Shown piece after piece: positions 8,105 through 16,381 of a DNA stretch of 64,000 nucleotides. The translations under genes were made by a program, and so were the position numbers. The notes beneath the pieces are model-generated. The model made no database searches. It had not been told where the DNA came from and was given only the letters and a program-made list of their open reading frames with translations. The stretch is from assembly GCF_026626705.1 (NCBI RefSeq), contig NZ_JAPNKC010000001.1, forward strand, positions 7,210,001 through 7,274,000. The letters are read 5' to 3'. The stretch's first letter is position 1; the number at the start of each line of letters is the position of its first letter. Source of the stretch: Pyxidicoccus sp. MSG2. Its GTDB lineage: Bacteria; Myxococcota; Myxococcia; Myxococcales; Myxococcaceae.

Positions 8105-10822
8105 TCAGGCCGCCTTCGTCTCGCTGCTCGCGTCGCCGCCGGACGTTCCGCCCGTTCCGGACGCCGCGCCGGCCTCGCGCTGCCGGCGGTCATGCATGAG
8201 CTGCATCACCGCGGCCAGCACCGTGAAGGACACCACCAGCGTGGTGATGAGGCCGATGCACGCCACCAGGCCCATGGACCGCAGGCCGTTGTGGGCGGCG
8301 GCCAGCAGCGCCGCGAAGCCCGCCACCGCCGTCAGCGTGGAGGACGCCACCGCCGCGCCCACGCTGCGCAGCGCCACCAGGGGCGAGGTGCCCTCCAGGA
8401 AGCGGTGCAGCAGGTAGAGGCCGTGACTCACGCCGAAGCCCAGCAGGATGGGCAGGATGATGATGTTCATGAAGTTCAGGCGCAGGTCCGTCAGCGACAT
8501 GATGCCCAGCATCATCGCCACGCCCACGCCGAGCGGAATCACCGACGCCAGCGCCAGCTTCGCGTTGCGGAAGTCCAGGAAGTGCATCAGCAGAATCCAC
8601 AGCGCGGTGAGCACCACGGTGACCTTGCCGTCCCAGAGCACGATGCTCGCCAGCTTCGCGTAGAGCTGCGTGGCACCCGCGGCGCGGAACTCCTTCTCCG
8701 CGGTGGGGCCTGGCGCGTCCCAGGCGTCCTTGTCCAACAGGCCCGGCGAGTACGTGGCGCGGATGGAGCGCGTCTCGTCCGCGAACTGCATCATCTTCTT
8801 GCCGTCGAGCAGGTCCACGCCCGAGTAGATGAACGTGAGGTAGCCCTGGTTCTCCGGCTGCGCGGTGGGCAGGTTCTTGAACTGGGCGGTGTAGTTGGCC
8901 GGCACGCCGTGGACGTCGAAGGGCTTCGCGTCCAGCACCTTCTTGAAGAACTCGGCCTTGTCCTGCATCTCCGGCGGCAGCGCGGCGGTGGAGAAGCCCT
9001 CCGACTCCAATTGCGCCAGCTCCGCCTTCCACTCCTCGAGCACCTTCGCGTTGGCCTCGGCCGTCTTCGCGGGCGGCACGAAGGTGAAGATGCTCACCAC
9101 CTGGTCGATGGACGGGTACTTCTCCGGGTGCTGCGTCAGCTCCCGGTAGACCCCCTCGGCCTGGTCCAGGTCCTTGGTGTAGATGGCCATCGGGTCGCTG
9201 GAGATGTTGAAGCGCTCGTTGATTTCGTCCTGGAGCACCACGGAGGACATGCCGTCCGGGATGAGCGCGCGGGTGTTGTAGTTGAAGCCCACGCCGTACT
9301 TGAGGCGCTCGAGGAAGCCGAGCTTCACGCCCTTGGGCGCCTCCGCGTCCAGGCCCGCCCAGGGCACCGCCGCGGCGCAGATGAGGGCCACCGCGAGCGA
9401 GCTGACGGCCAGCACCAGGCCCGGCTTCGGGATGCGCAGCTCCTTGCCGGTGGTGGTGGAGGTGTTGGGCGGCGGCTTCATGATGCCGATGAGCTTCCGC
9501 GGCAGGTCCGGGTTGATGCGGCCCGCCAGCGCCAGCAGCGAAGCGCTCCACACGAACAGGGTGAGTCCGAGGATGAGCGTGCCGCAGCCGGCCAGGAAGC
9601 CGAACTGGCTGAAGCCCCGGAACTCGCTGACCATCAGCACGAAGAACGAGCCACCCGTCACCACCGCGGCCACCGCCGCGGGGCGGCCCGCGTTGACGAA
9701 GGCGTCGCGGATGGCCACGTCGTACGTCTTGCCCGCGCCCAGCTCCAGCCGGGTGCGGAAGATGAAGTGGATGCCGTAGTCGATGCCGAACCCCATCAGG
9801 ATGCCGCCCAGGATGGAGGTAATCATGTTCAGCTCACCCACCGTCGCGTAGGTGAAGCCGAGCGTATAAATCGTCCCCATCACCGTGCCGCTCACCACGA
9901 TGAACGTGGGCGCCAGCTTCCGGAAGAAGACGATGGTGATGAGGAAGATGGCCACCAGCGCGATGACCGTCACCGGCTGGAGCGAATCTTCAATCGCGAA
10001 CGAGTCGTCCACCGTCGTCTTGTAGGAGCCGGTGAAGCCGTAGGCGATGGTGGTCGCGCCCTTGCCGTCCTTCGAGCCGTCGCGCTTGAAGGACTCCTTG
10101 TCGTAGTCCTCGACCAGCTTCACCTTGCCGGGCTGGGCGGAGTACGCGTCCAGCTGGAGCTGGAGCTTGTCGAGATACGCCTTCGTCTTGCCGATCTCCG
10201 TGGTGTCCCACATCGGCTTGATGAGCATCAGCACCATCTTCTTGTCGGTGGAGATGTTGTAGTCGTCGCGGATGCTCTTCTTGCCGACGGAGGAGTACTT
10301 GTCGACGAGGTCCTGCATGTCCAGCTCGACGGGCTTGGAGGCGCCCAGGTCGATGAAGAACGGGTTGCTGCGCTTCAGCTTGTCGCGCAGGAACGCCATG
10401 ATGCGGCGCTTGCCCTCGACCAGGTCCTCCGTCTTCACGAAGAGGACCATGTTCTGCTGGATGAACTCGACGGGCAGCTTGTAGGAGACGTTGCGGACGT
10501 TCTCCTTGTCCGCCTCGAGCATCTTCGCGAGGTCATCCGCGGTGCTCTTCATGGCGGCCTCGTCCGAGGAGCGCAGGGCGAGCATCAGGAAGCCGCTGCC
10601 GCCCACCATGTCGATGACCTGCTTGACGTCCTTCACCTCCTGCAGGTCCTGGGAGATGAGGTCGAGCTGGTTGGAGTTGATGCGCAGCTTCGACGTGCCC
10701 CAGGCGGACAGGCCCAGGAGGGCCAGCAGGACCAGGAGGACTGCCCCGGGCCGGCGAACCAGCAGGCCGGCGAAGGCGAGGGCGAAGCGAGAGTGGGAGT
10801 TCGGGTTTCGGGCGCCGCTCAT
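8105..10822 (-). CDS. MMPL/RND-family transporter (HpnN-like)
   Basis: A 905-residue inner-membrane protein with the RND plan: one N-terminal helix, a large periplasmic loop, a block of about five helices (including GGILMGFGIDYGIHFIFRTR), a second loop and a second helix block (ILPILLGFGVSHGLYLLHRF). The two GFG(I/V)xxG segments are the repeated TM4-like motifs of MMPL-type lipid exporters. With an MlaC/HpnM-like gene just upstream in the same direction, lipid transport between membranes is likely, as in the HpnM-HpnN pair, but no hopanoid genes are nearby. No membrane fusion protein or TolC gene is adjacent. Confidence 0.88.
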   Translation of the reverse strand: MSGARNPNSHSRFALAFAGLLVRRPGAVLLVLLALLGLSAWGTSKLRINSNQLDLISQDLQEVKDVKQVIDMVGGSGFLMLALRSSDEAAMKSTADDLAKMLEADKENVRNVSYKLPVEFIQQNMVLFVKTEDLVEGKRRIMAFLRDKLKRSNPFFIDLGASKPVELDMQDLVDKYSSVGKKSIRDDYNISTDKKMVLMLIKPMWDTTEIGKTKAYLDKLQLQLDAYSAQPGKVKLVEDYDKESFKRDGSKDGKGATTIAYGFTGSYKTTVDDSFAIEDSLQPVTVIALVAIFLITIVFFRKLAPTFIVVSGTVMGTIYTLGFTYATVGELNMITSILGGILMGFGIDYGIHFIFRTRLELGAGKTYDVAIRDAFVNAGRPAAVAAVVTGGSFFVLMVSEFRGFSQFGFLAGCGTLILGLTLFVWSASLLALAGRINPDLPRKLIGIMKPPPNTSTTTGKELRIPKPGLVLAVSSLAVALICAAAVPWAGLDAEAPKGVKLGFLERLKYGVGFNYNTRALIPDGMSSVVLQDEINERFNISSDPMAIYTKDLDQAEGVYRELTQHPEKYPSIDQVVSIFTFVPPAKTAEANAKVLEEWKAELAQLESEGFSTAALPPEMQDKAEFFKKVLDAKPFDVHGVPANYTAQFKNLPTAQPENQGYLTFIYSGVDLLDGKKMMQFADETRSIRATYSPGLLDKDAWDAPGPTAEKEFRAAGATQLYAKLASIVLWDGKVTVVLTALWILLMHFLDFRNAKLALASVIPLGVGVAMMLGIMSLTDLRLNFMNIIILPILLGFGVSHGLYLLHRFLEGTSPLVALRSVGAAVASSTLTAVAGFAALLAAAHNGLRSMGLVACIGLITTLVVSFTVLAAVMQLMHDRRQREAGAASGTGGTSGGDASSETKAA

Positions 10823-10951
10823 GCGGCGGCGACCCTACCGGCAAAAGCCCCCGTCAGGAAGCAGAGCCCGTCAGCCCGGCCGGTCCCCGGCCGCGGGCCC
10901 GCCGGGAATATTTTGTCATCCGCGTGTCACGGCGGGGGGCGGCGTGCCGTT

Positions 10952-13093
10952 TCAGGGCGAAGGCGGCGCGGACACCCGGAGCACGTCGGGGGCGGTGTCC
11001 CGGGGCGGCAGGAGGAAGGAGCGGGGGGCCTTCACGAGGTGGGCGGCCACCGCGCGCAGGAAGGGCAGGGCCTCGCGGGTGGGCACGTCTCTCGCGCGCA
11101 GGGCCACGCCCAGGGCCAGCGAGAAGGAGACGGTGAAGTTGAGCAGGCCGGTGAGCGCCATGCCCGCCAGCGCGGCGAGGAAGTCCGGCTGGAGCACCGC
11201 GCCCGCGCCCAGCGTCCCACCGGCCAGGGCCAGCGAGCCGAGCACGAAGGTGACGTGGCGCACGTCCAGCGTCACGCCAAAGAACTTCCCGACCACGGGC
11301 ACCAGGGCCAGGAGGAAGCCCAGCGTCACGTTGCCGCCCAGACCGGAGGCGGCGTGCTGGAACCCGGAGGCCAGCCGGCTCGCTCCGGCCTCTCCCAGCA
11401 GCCGGCGCAGCACGCGGTGGTGCGCGAGCGCCTCCGGCAGCCGCCGGTACACCACGAAGTTCTCCAGCCACCCGCCCGCCACGCTGCTCAGCCACAGCAG
11501 CACGCCGGTGAGGGCCGCGAAGACGAGCGTGCCGCTCTTCCACGGGTGCATCGAGGCCACCATGGCGTGGGCCTTCGCGGGCGTGAGGAAGGTGTGGCCC
11601 GTCACCCCCTGGTACACCAGGGCCAGCGCCAGCGCCGCGGGGGCCACGACGCCGAGGTTGCCCGCGAAGGCCGCCAGCTGTGAGCGGGTGATGCGGGGGA
11701 TGAGCTCCACCAGACTCGCCAGTCGCTCGCCCCGCGCGCCCTCGCCCACCGCGCCCGCCAGCGTGGCCGCCGTCACCGACGGCTGCTTGGTGGCGAGCGT
11801 GAAGCCCAGAACCTGGATGAGGACGAAGCCCAGGGCGTAGTTGAGGCCGGTGCCCAGCGCGAGGAAGAAGGGGGCCAGCGCCAGTCCGGAGAGGACGAGC
11901 TTCATCGCCACCGCCACGGCCGTCACCAGCCCGCCGCCCGCCGCCGAGTGCACCATGGCGTGGAACTCGGTGCGGGTGCTGGTGATGTAGTGCTCGCCGG
12001 AGTGGCCGGCGCGCTCGATGATTTTTCGCGCCAGCATCCGCACGTTGCGCTTCGCCAGCTCCATGACGGAGCGGTCCGCGTGCGCCCGCCGCAGCAGGTC
12101 CACCAGCAGCGTCATCGCCTCGCGCCAGCGGGGCTCGCCGCGCGGCGCGCCCAGCACCCGGGCGATGGCCTCCATGCGCTCCAGGCTCCGGCGGATGCGC
12201 TCCAGCCGGTACACCAGGTCCACGCTGACGCCCGCCTCCTCCAGGTGGCGCGACACGCTGGACACCACCTGCCGGCAGTCCGCCACGCAGGTGGAGAGGT
12301 CCTTCAGCGTGTCCTGCGCCGCGTCGCGCGCGAGCACCGCGTCGCAGACCAGGCGCAGCCGCAGGAAGGGCGAGCCCCGGAAGGACGTCTCCGGGCTGCG
12401 GTCCCTCACGTCCTCGGCCGTGCCCAGTCCGGCCGTCTGCACCGCCAGCAGCAGCAGCGCGTCCAGCATGTCCGCGCGCACGCGGGCGGCGGGCACCGGC
12501 TCGGGCGGACGCGCGTCGCCCACCAGCGACGCCAGCTTCGCGAGCAGCGCCGGGGACAGCGAGGCCAGCCAGTCCGCGTCGGCGGGCACGGGGAACAGCC
12601 GCAGGAGCAATTCGGACAGCTTTCCCGGCTCGGGGGGCGCGGGTAGGAGTGATCGCGCCAGCCGGTCCGAGGCCTCGGAGAAGAAGCCCTGGCCCGCGGG
12701 CAGTCCCACCTGCGCGAAGAGCTTCAGCCCGCGGCTGCCGTCGCACACCGCGGACACCAGCCGGGTGACGGCGGCGCGCATCGCGCTCTCGCCCTCCATC
12801 ACCCGCACCATCAGCGTGAGGCGGCTGTCGGCGGCGGACAGCGGGGGCTCGTCGGCGTCCACCAGGGCATGGGCGGGGATGCGCTCGTGCAGCCACAACA
12901 TCCACCGCTCCACCCACTCCAGCCGTGCCTCCAGCCCACCTTCGGGCACGTCGCACAGGAGCCGGTACAGGTCCCGGACGGCGGGGTTGCCCGGAGCGCG
13001 GGGGGCGTACTGCACGCAGAAGGCGTCCACCTCGCGGGCGGACGGGCCGGTGCTGCGGACAGGTGTGGGCTGGACGGGGGCGGGGGCGGTCAT
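10952..13093 (-). CDS. 'Site-specific recombinase' family membrane protein (SpecificRecomb, Gcr-like)
   Basis: A 713-residue protein of the family named after a gonococcal 'site-specific recombinase'. AGHSGEHYITSTRTEFH, SAAGGGLVTA, GLNYALGFVLIQ and FTLATKQPSVTAATLAG are the conserved core. The C-terminal half has six or more hydrophobic helices, so it is a membrane protein and a real recombinase role is doubtful. The N-terminal 400 residues are helical and soluble. Start ATG 13093 was chosen over an upstream start because the preceding residues are proline/glycine-rich and not conserved-looking. It lies between the MlaC-like and RND genes and may act with them in envelope biology. Confidence 0.82.
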   Translation of the reverse strand: MTAPAPVQPTPVRSTGPSAREVDAFCVQYAPRAPGNPAVRDLYRLLCDVPEGGLEARLEWVERWMLWLHERIPAHALVDADEPPLSAADSRLTLMVRVMEGESAMRAAVTRLVSAVCDGSRGLKLFAQVGLPAGQGFFSEASDRLARSLLPAPPEPGKLSELLLRLFPVPADADWLASLSPALLAKLASLVGDARPPEPVPAARVRADMLDALLLLAVQTAGLGTAEDVRDRSPETSFRGSPFLRLRLVCDAVLARDAAQDTLKDLSTCVADCRQVVSSVSRHLEEAGVSVDLVYRLERIRRSLERMEAIARVLGAPRGEPRWREAMTLLVDLLRRAHADRSVMELAKRNVRMLARKIIERAGHSGEHYITSTRTEFHAMVHSAAGGGLVTAVAVAMKLVLSGLALAPFFLALGTGLNYALGFVLIQVLGFTLATKQPSVTAATLAGAVGEGARGERLASLVELIPRITRSQLAAFAGNLGVVAPAALALALVYQGVTGHTFLTPAKAHAMVASMHPWKSGTLVFAALTGVLLWLSSVAGGWLENFVVYRRLPEALAHHRVLRRLLGEAGASRLASGFQHAASGLGGNVTLGFLLALVPVVGKFFGVTLDVRHVTFVLGSLALAGGTLGAGAVLQPDFLAALAGMALTGLLNFTVSFSLALGVALRARDVPTREALPFLRAVAAHLVKAPRSFLLPPRDTAPDVLRVSAPPSP

Positions 13094-13198
13094 CGGCCAG
13101 TCACTCGGGGGGAGTGGGAGCCTATTCGATGACGCGCCGCCCCGGAACCCTTCCGGTGGCCGGGCGCCTGGTGGCCCGGCCGCCGGGTTCAACGGGGA

Positions 13199-13777
13199 CT
13201 ACTTCTTCTTCACCTTCGCCAGCTCGGTGCGCATGCGCGTCAGCAACAGGTCCCACCCACCCTGGGTGAGCAGCGGCTGCACCTGCGAGTCACGGATGTC
13301 CTGGAGCATGGAGGAGCCGAGCACCGTCACGTCCACCACCTTCCACGCGGCGGCGTCCTTCGTCAGGCGGTACTTCAGCTTCATCTCCTGCGTCTTCAGC
13401 GGGTGCTTGATGAAGATGGTGGAGGCGACGGTCGCCTCGTTGCCCTTCACCTCGGCGGGCTCGTAGGTGATGGAGTCCAGGTTCTTGAAGTTCTCCCGCA
13501 CGCGGGGGAAGGCGATGCCCGCGAAGAGGCCCTGGAACAGCTCCACGAACTCCTTGCGCTGGGCGTCCGTGCCCTTGGCCCAGGCGTCGCCGAGCAGGAA
13601 CTTCCCCTGCTCCTCGCTGCCGAAGAGCTTGAGGGCGGCCGCGTCGCGCTCGTAGCGCACGGACTGGACCACCGTCTTGACGGGCTTGGCGACGGCGTCG
13701 TCCTTCGGCGCGGCGAGCGCGGGGACGGCAAGGGCCAGGGCGGCCAGGAAGGTGACGGTACGGAAGCGGGCGTTCAT
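13199..13777 (-). CDS. MlaC/Ttg2D (HpnM-like) periplasmic phospholipid-binding protein
   Basis: A 192-residue exported protein. A signal peptide covers the first 22 residues (cleavage after ALA). The mature protein has the MlaC plan: VKTVVQSVRYERDAAALK, LLGDAWAKGTDAQRKEFVELFQGLF, and strands with VASTIFIKH, KYRLTKD and WKVVDVTVLGSSM. MlaC proteins carry phospholipids across the periplasm. No mla ABC transporter is adjacent; the RND transporter further down the strand is the likely partner. First gene of the minus-strand run 13.8 to 6.9 kb. Confidence 0.9.
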   Translation of the reverse strand: MNARFRTVTFLAALALAVPALAAPKDDAVAKPVKTVVQSVRYERDAAALKLFGSEEQGKFLLGDAWAKGTDAQRKEFVELFQGLFAGIAFPRVRENFKNLDSITYEPAEVKGNEATVASTIFIKHPLKTQEMKLKYRLTKDAAAWKVVDVTVLGSSMLQDIRDSQVQPLLTQGGWDLLLTRMRTELAKVKKK

Positions 13778-13946
13778 GTCGGGCGGTCCTCCAGGAGGGA
13801 ATTCGCGTGCTGCCTGTTAGCGCAAGGGAACGGCTGGCGCCCGGTGAAATTCACCGCCTCCTGGGGACCGGGCGTGCGGCGGGGGCCGCCTGCCCGCAGG
13901 GCTCGAATGGGGCGCGTAGGGTGAATGAAGAGGACCCGCCAGGCGT

Positions 13947-13978
13947 TTGACTCCTCTAGGACACGACGTTTAGTGTCC
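13947..13978 (+). promoter_or_regulatory. Candidate metK promoter with overlapping hairpin
   Basis: TTGACT at 13947-13952 and TTTAGT at 13969-13974 are separated by 16 bp, which fits a housekeeping promoter. The -10 overlaps an inverted repeat GGACAC/GTGTCC (13959-13964 and 13973-13978, 8-nt loop) that could be an operator. About 40 bp of leader separates it from the metK ATG, too short for a known SAM riboswitch. Confidence 0.4.
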
Positions 13979-14017
13979 GGACCCTCGCGCACAGTCCCGC
14001 GCCAGTTCAGAGACGAC

Positions 14018-15187
14018 ATGCCTACCGACTATTTGTTCACGTCCGAATCCGTCACCGAAGGCCACCCGGACAAGATCGCTGATCAGATCTCCGACGGTGT
14101 GCTGGATGCCATCATCGCCAAGGATCCGCAGGCGCGCGTCGCCGTGGAGACCCTCGTCAAGACGGGCCTCGCCATCGTCGCGGGCGAGGTGACGACGAAC
14201 TGTTACGTGGACATCCCGCGCATCGTTCGCAGCACCATCTGCCGCATCGGCTACACCGATAGCTCCATGGGCTACGACGGCAACACCTGCGGCGTCATGG
14301 TGGCCATCGAGGGCCAGAGCCAGGACATCGCCCGCGGCGTGGACAACAAGAAGGACCAGGGCGCCGGCGACCAGGGCATGATGTTCGGCTTCGCGTGCGA
14401 CGAGACGCCGGAGCTGATGCCCGCGCCGCTGCACTACGCCCACGCGCTCACCCGCCGCCTGGCGGACGTGCGCCGCAAGCAGCACGACTGGATCCGCCCG
14501 GACGGCAAGAGCCAGGTGACGGTGCAGTACGTGGACGGCCGCCCGGTGCGCATCGACGCGGTGGTGGTGTCCACGCAGCACGCCGAGGAGGTCTCCAACA
14601 AGAAGATCCAGGAGGCCATCCGCGAGGACGTCATCGCGAAGGCGCTGCCCAAGAAGCTCATCGACAACAAGACCAAGTTCTTCATCAACCCCACGGGCCG
14701 CTTCGTGGTGGGTGGCCCCATGGGCGACTCGGGCGTGACGGGCCGGAAGATCATCGTCGACACCTACGGCGGCATGGGCCGTCACGGTGGCGGCGCGTTC
14801 AGCGGCAAGGACCCGTCCAAGGTGGACCGCTCGGCCGCGTACATGGGCCGTCACATCGCGAAGAACGTGGTGGCCGCGGGCCTGGCGAAGCGCTGCGAGG
14901 TGCAGGTGTCCTACGCCATCGGCGTGGCCGAGCCGGTCAGCGTCATGGTGGAGACCTTCGGCACCGCCACGGTTCCCGAGGAGCGCATCGCCAAGGCCGT
15001 GCGTCAGGTGTTCGGCCTGCGTCCGCGCGAAATCACCGAGTACCTGGACCTGCTGCGGCCCATCTACCAGAAGACCGCCGCGTACGGGCACTTCGGCCGC
15101 TCCGAGAAGGAGTTCACCTGGGAGCGCACCGACAAGAAGGACGCCCTGCGTGACGCCGTCGGTTCGAGCCGCCTGAAGGCGGTCTGA
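14018..15187 (+). CDS. metK: S-adenosylmethionine synthetase
   Basis: A 389-residue cytoplasmic enzyme making S-adenosylmethionine from methionine and ATP. It begins TDYLFTSESVTEGHPDKIADQ, contains GAGDQGMMFGFA, the ATP-binding hexapeptide region, and GGGAFSGKDPSKVDRS, the P-loop-like signature. Length and order are those of the standard enzyme. ATG 14018 was chosen over an upstream start because it gives the family's N-terminus. It stands alone, with its own promoter candidate and a strong terminator. Confidence 0.97.
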   Translation: MPTDYLFTSESVTEGHPDKIADQISDGVLDAIIAKDPQARVAVETLVKTGLAIVAGEVTTNCYVDIPRIVRSTICRIGYTDSSMGYDGNTCGVMVAIEGQSQDIARGVDNKKDQGAGDQGMMFGFACDETPELMPAPLHYAHALTRRLADVRRKQHDWIRPDGKSQVTVQYVDGRPVRIDAVVVSTQHAEEVSNKKIQEAIREDVIAKALPKKLIDNKTKFFINPTGRFVVGGPMGDSGVTGRKIIVDTYGGMGRHGGGAFSGKDPSKVDRSAAYMGRHIAKNVVAAGLAKRCEVQVSYAIGVAEPVSVMVETFGTATVPEERIAKAVRQVFGLRPREITEYLDLLRPIYQKTAAYGHFGRSEKEFTWERTDKKDALRDAVGSSRLKAV

Positions 15188-15214
15188 TTCCGTCAGCCGC
15201 TGCTGGCTTGAAAC

Positions 15215-15250
15215 CGCGCGCCTGTCCCGAGAGGGGTGGGCGCGCGTTTT
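15215..15250 (+). terminator. Intrinsic terminator after metK
   Basis: CGCGCGCC (15215-15222) pairs with GGCGCGCG (15239-15246), extended inwards by G-T wobble pairs, and is followed by TTTTCGTT. It lies between metK and the convergent beta-lactamase-like gene. Confidence 0.8.
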
Positions 15251-15263
15251 CGTTCCGGGGCCT

Positions 15264-16097
15264 CTAGAGCAGCCCCTGTGCCTTCAGCGCGTCGATGGCG
15301 GAGGCGAGCGCGGGCGGAGGCGACGGCTTCTTGCCCGGCGGCGACTGCACGGCGCTGACGAAGACGTAGTTGCCGCGCGGCGAGGCGACGTGGCCCACCA
15401 GCCAGGTGATGTTGCCCTCGGGCTGGGGATACGTGCCCGTCTTGCAGCTCAGCACCGCGCCGTCCTTCCACGGGCCGCCCATGTTGATGCCCTCGCGGAT
15501 GCTGGCCACGGTGTCCGGGCCCTGCACCAGCGTGGCCTTCACGGCCGCGAGGTTCTTCGGGCTCACGGGCAATTCGCCCCGGTACATGCGGGCGAGGAAG
15601 TCGAGCTGCTCGTCCGGGGAGATGCGCAGCGGGCCGCCCAGCCAGAAGCGGGTGATGTCGCCGGAGGCGTCCGCGGTGCCGTAGTGGAAGCGCTTCAGCC
15701 ACTCCTCCATGCGCTGCTTCCCAAGCTGCTTCGCCGTGCCCTGGAAGAACCAGAGCGCGGAGCGGCGCATGGCCGTGTCCATCGTCTGGTCCTGGTTCCA
15801 CATTTCGACTGCGTGCTTCGTGCCGTCCCACTTGCGCACCTCCGAGGTGCTGGAGACGACGCCCGTCTCCAGCGCGATGAGGGCGTGGGGCACCTTGAAG
15901 GAGGACGCGGGCACCAGGCGCTTCGCGCACTTCTCCGCGTCGTTGCGCGTCACCGTGCCCGTCGCCAGGTCCATCAGCAGGAAGCAGCCCGGGTGCGCGG
16001 AGGCGGGCTTCTTCGCGGGCTCGGCGGCGGAGAGCGTGGAGGCGAGCGTGGTGAGCGCGAGCAGCGCGGTGCGTGCGAAGCGGTGGGGTTGAAGCAT
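15264..16097 (-). CDS. Class D beta-lactamase-like serine hydrolase
   Basis: A 277-residue exported protein with a signal peptide of about 24 residues. It has the OXA-type sequence order: PASSFKVPHALIALETG (Ser-x-x-Lys active site), RRSALWFFQ at the SxV position, FHYGTAD at the YGN position, FWLGGPLRIS and a late KTGTY (KTG box). The second and third motifs are changed (SAL and YGT), so activity on beta-lactams is uncertain; BlaR-sensor-like or peptidoglycan roles are alternatives. Start ATG 16097 follows AAGGAG at good spacing. No regulator is adjacent. Confidence 0.85.
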   Translation of the reverse strand: MLQPHRFARTALLALTTLASTLSAAEPAKKPASAHPGCFLLMDLATGTVTRNDAEKCAKRLVPASSFKVPHALIALETGVVSSTSEVRKWDGTKHAVEMWNQDQTMDTAMRRSALWFFQGTAKQLGKQRMEEWLKRFHYGTADASGDITRFWLGGPLRISPDEQLDFLARMYRGELPVSPKNLAAVKATLVQGPDTVASIREGINMGGPWKDGAVLSCKTGTYPQPEGNITWLVGHVASPRGNYVFVSAVQSPPGKKPSPPPALASAIDALKAQGLL

Positions 16098-16381
16098 GCG
16101 GGGCTCCTTGGGACTTCGTGGGCAGTGGACCTGCGGGGCGGGGCCTGGAGCAAGGTGTGGGCCAGCGTGGGTTGCTGTGGAGGGCGTTGGAGGCCGTGGC
16201 CGCTCGGACACGGGGTCGTGGGTCTCCGCCCGCACGCTGCCGCCGTGGGATGAGCCGACATGGGATTGCACCTGTTTCTGCTTCCGCGAAGCCGGAACCG
16301 CGCACCGGGCAAGTGAATGTCGCGGCTGCGGGGGAAGCGGCGTAGTTTGGGCGCGGGAAGATTCGTGGGCGCCGTCGTTGG

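Noticed and set aside
8069..11683. A 1204-codon open frame on the plus strand opposite the RND and recombinase-like genes
   Set aside because: It is antisense to conserved genes, and its translation is His/Gln/Arg/Glu-rich low complexity, typical of GC-rich shadow frames. The same applies to long shadows at 4294-6741, 23444-26227, 27437-29755 and 45297-47243.
10952..13093. A mobile element encoded by the 'site-specific recombinase'
   Set aside because: The protein is multi-pass membrane-like, lacks tyrosine or serine recombinase motifs and has no flanking repeats.
13860..14017. SAM riboswitch before metK
   Set aside because: The leader after the promoter candidate is about 40 nt and only one small hairpin is present.
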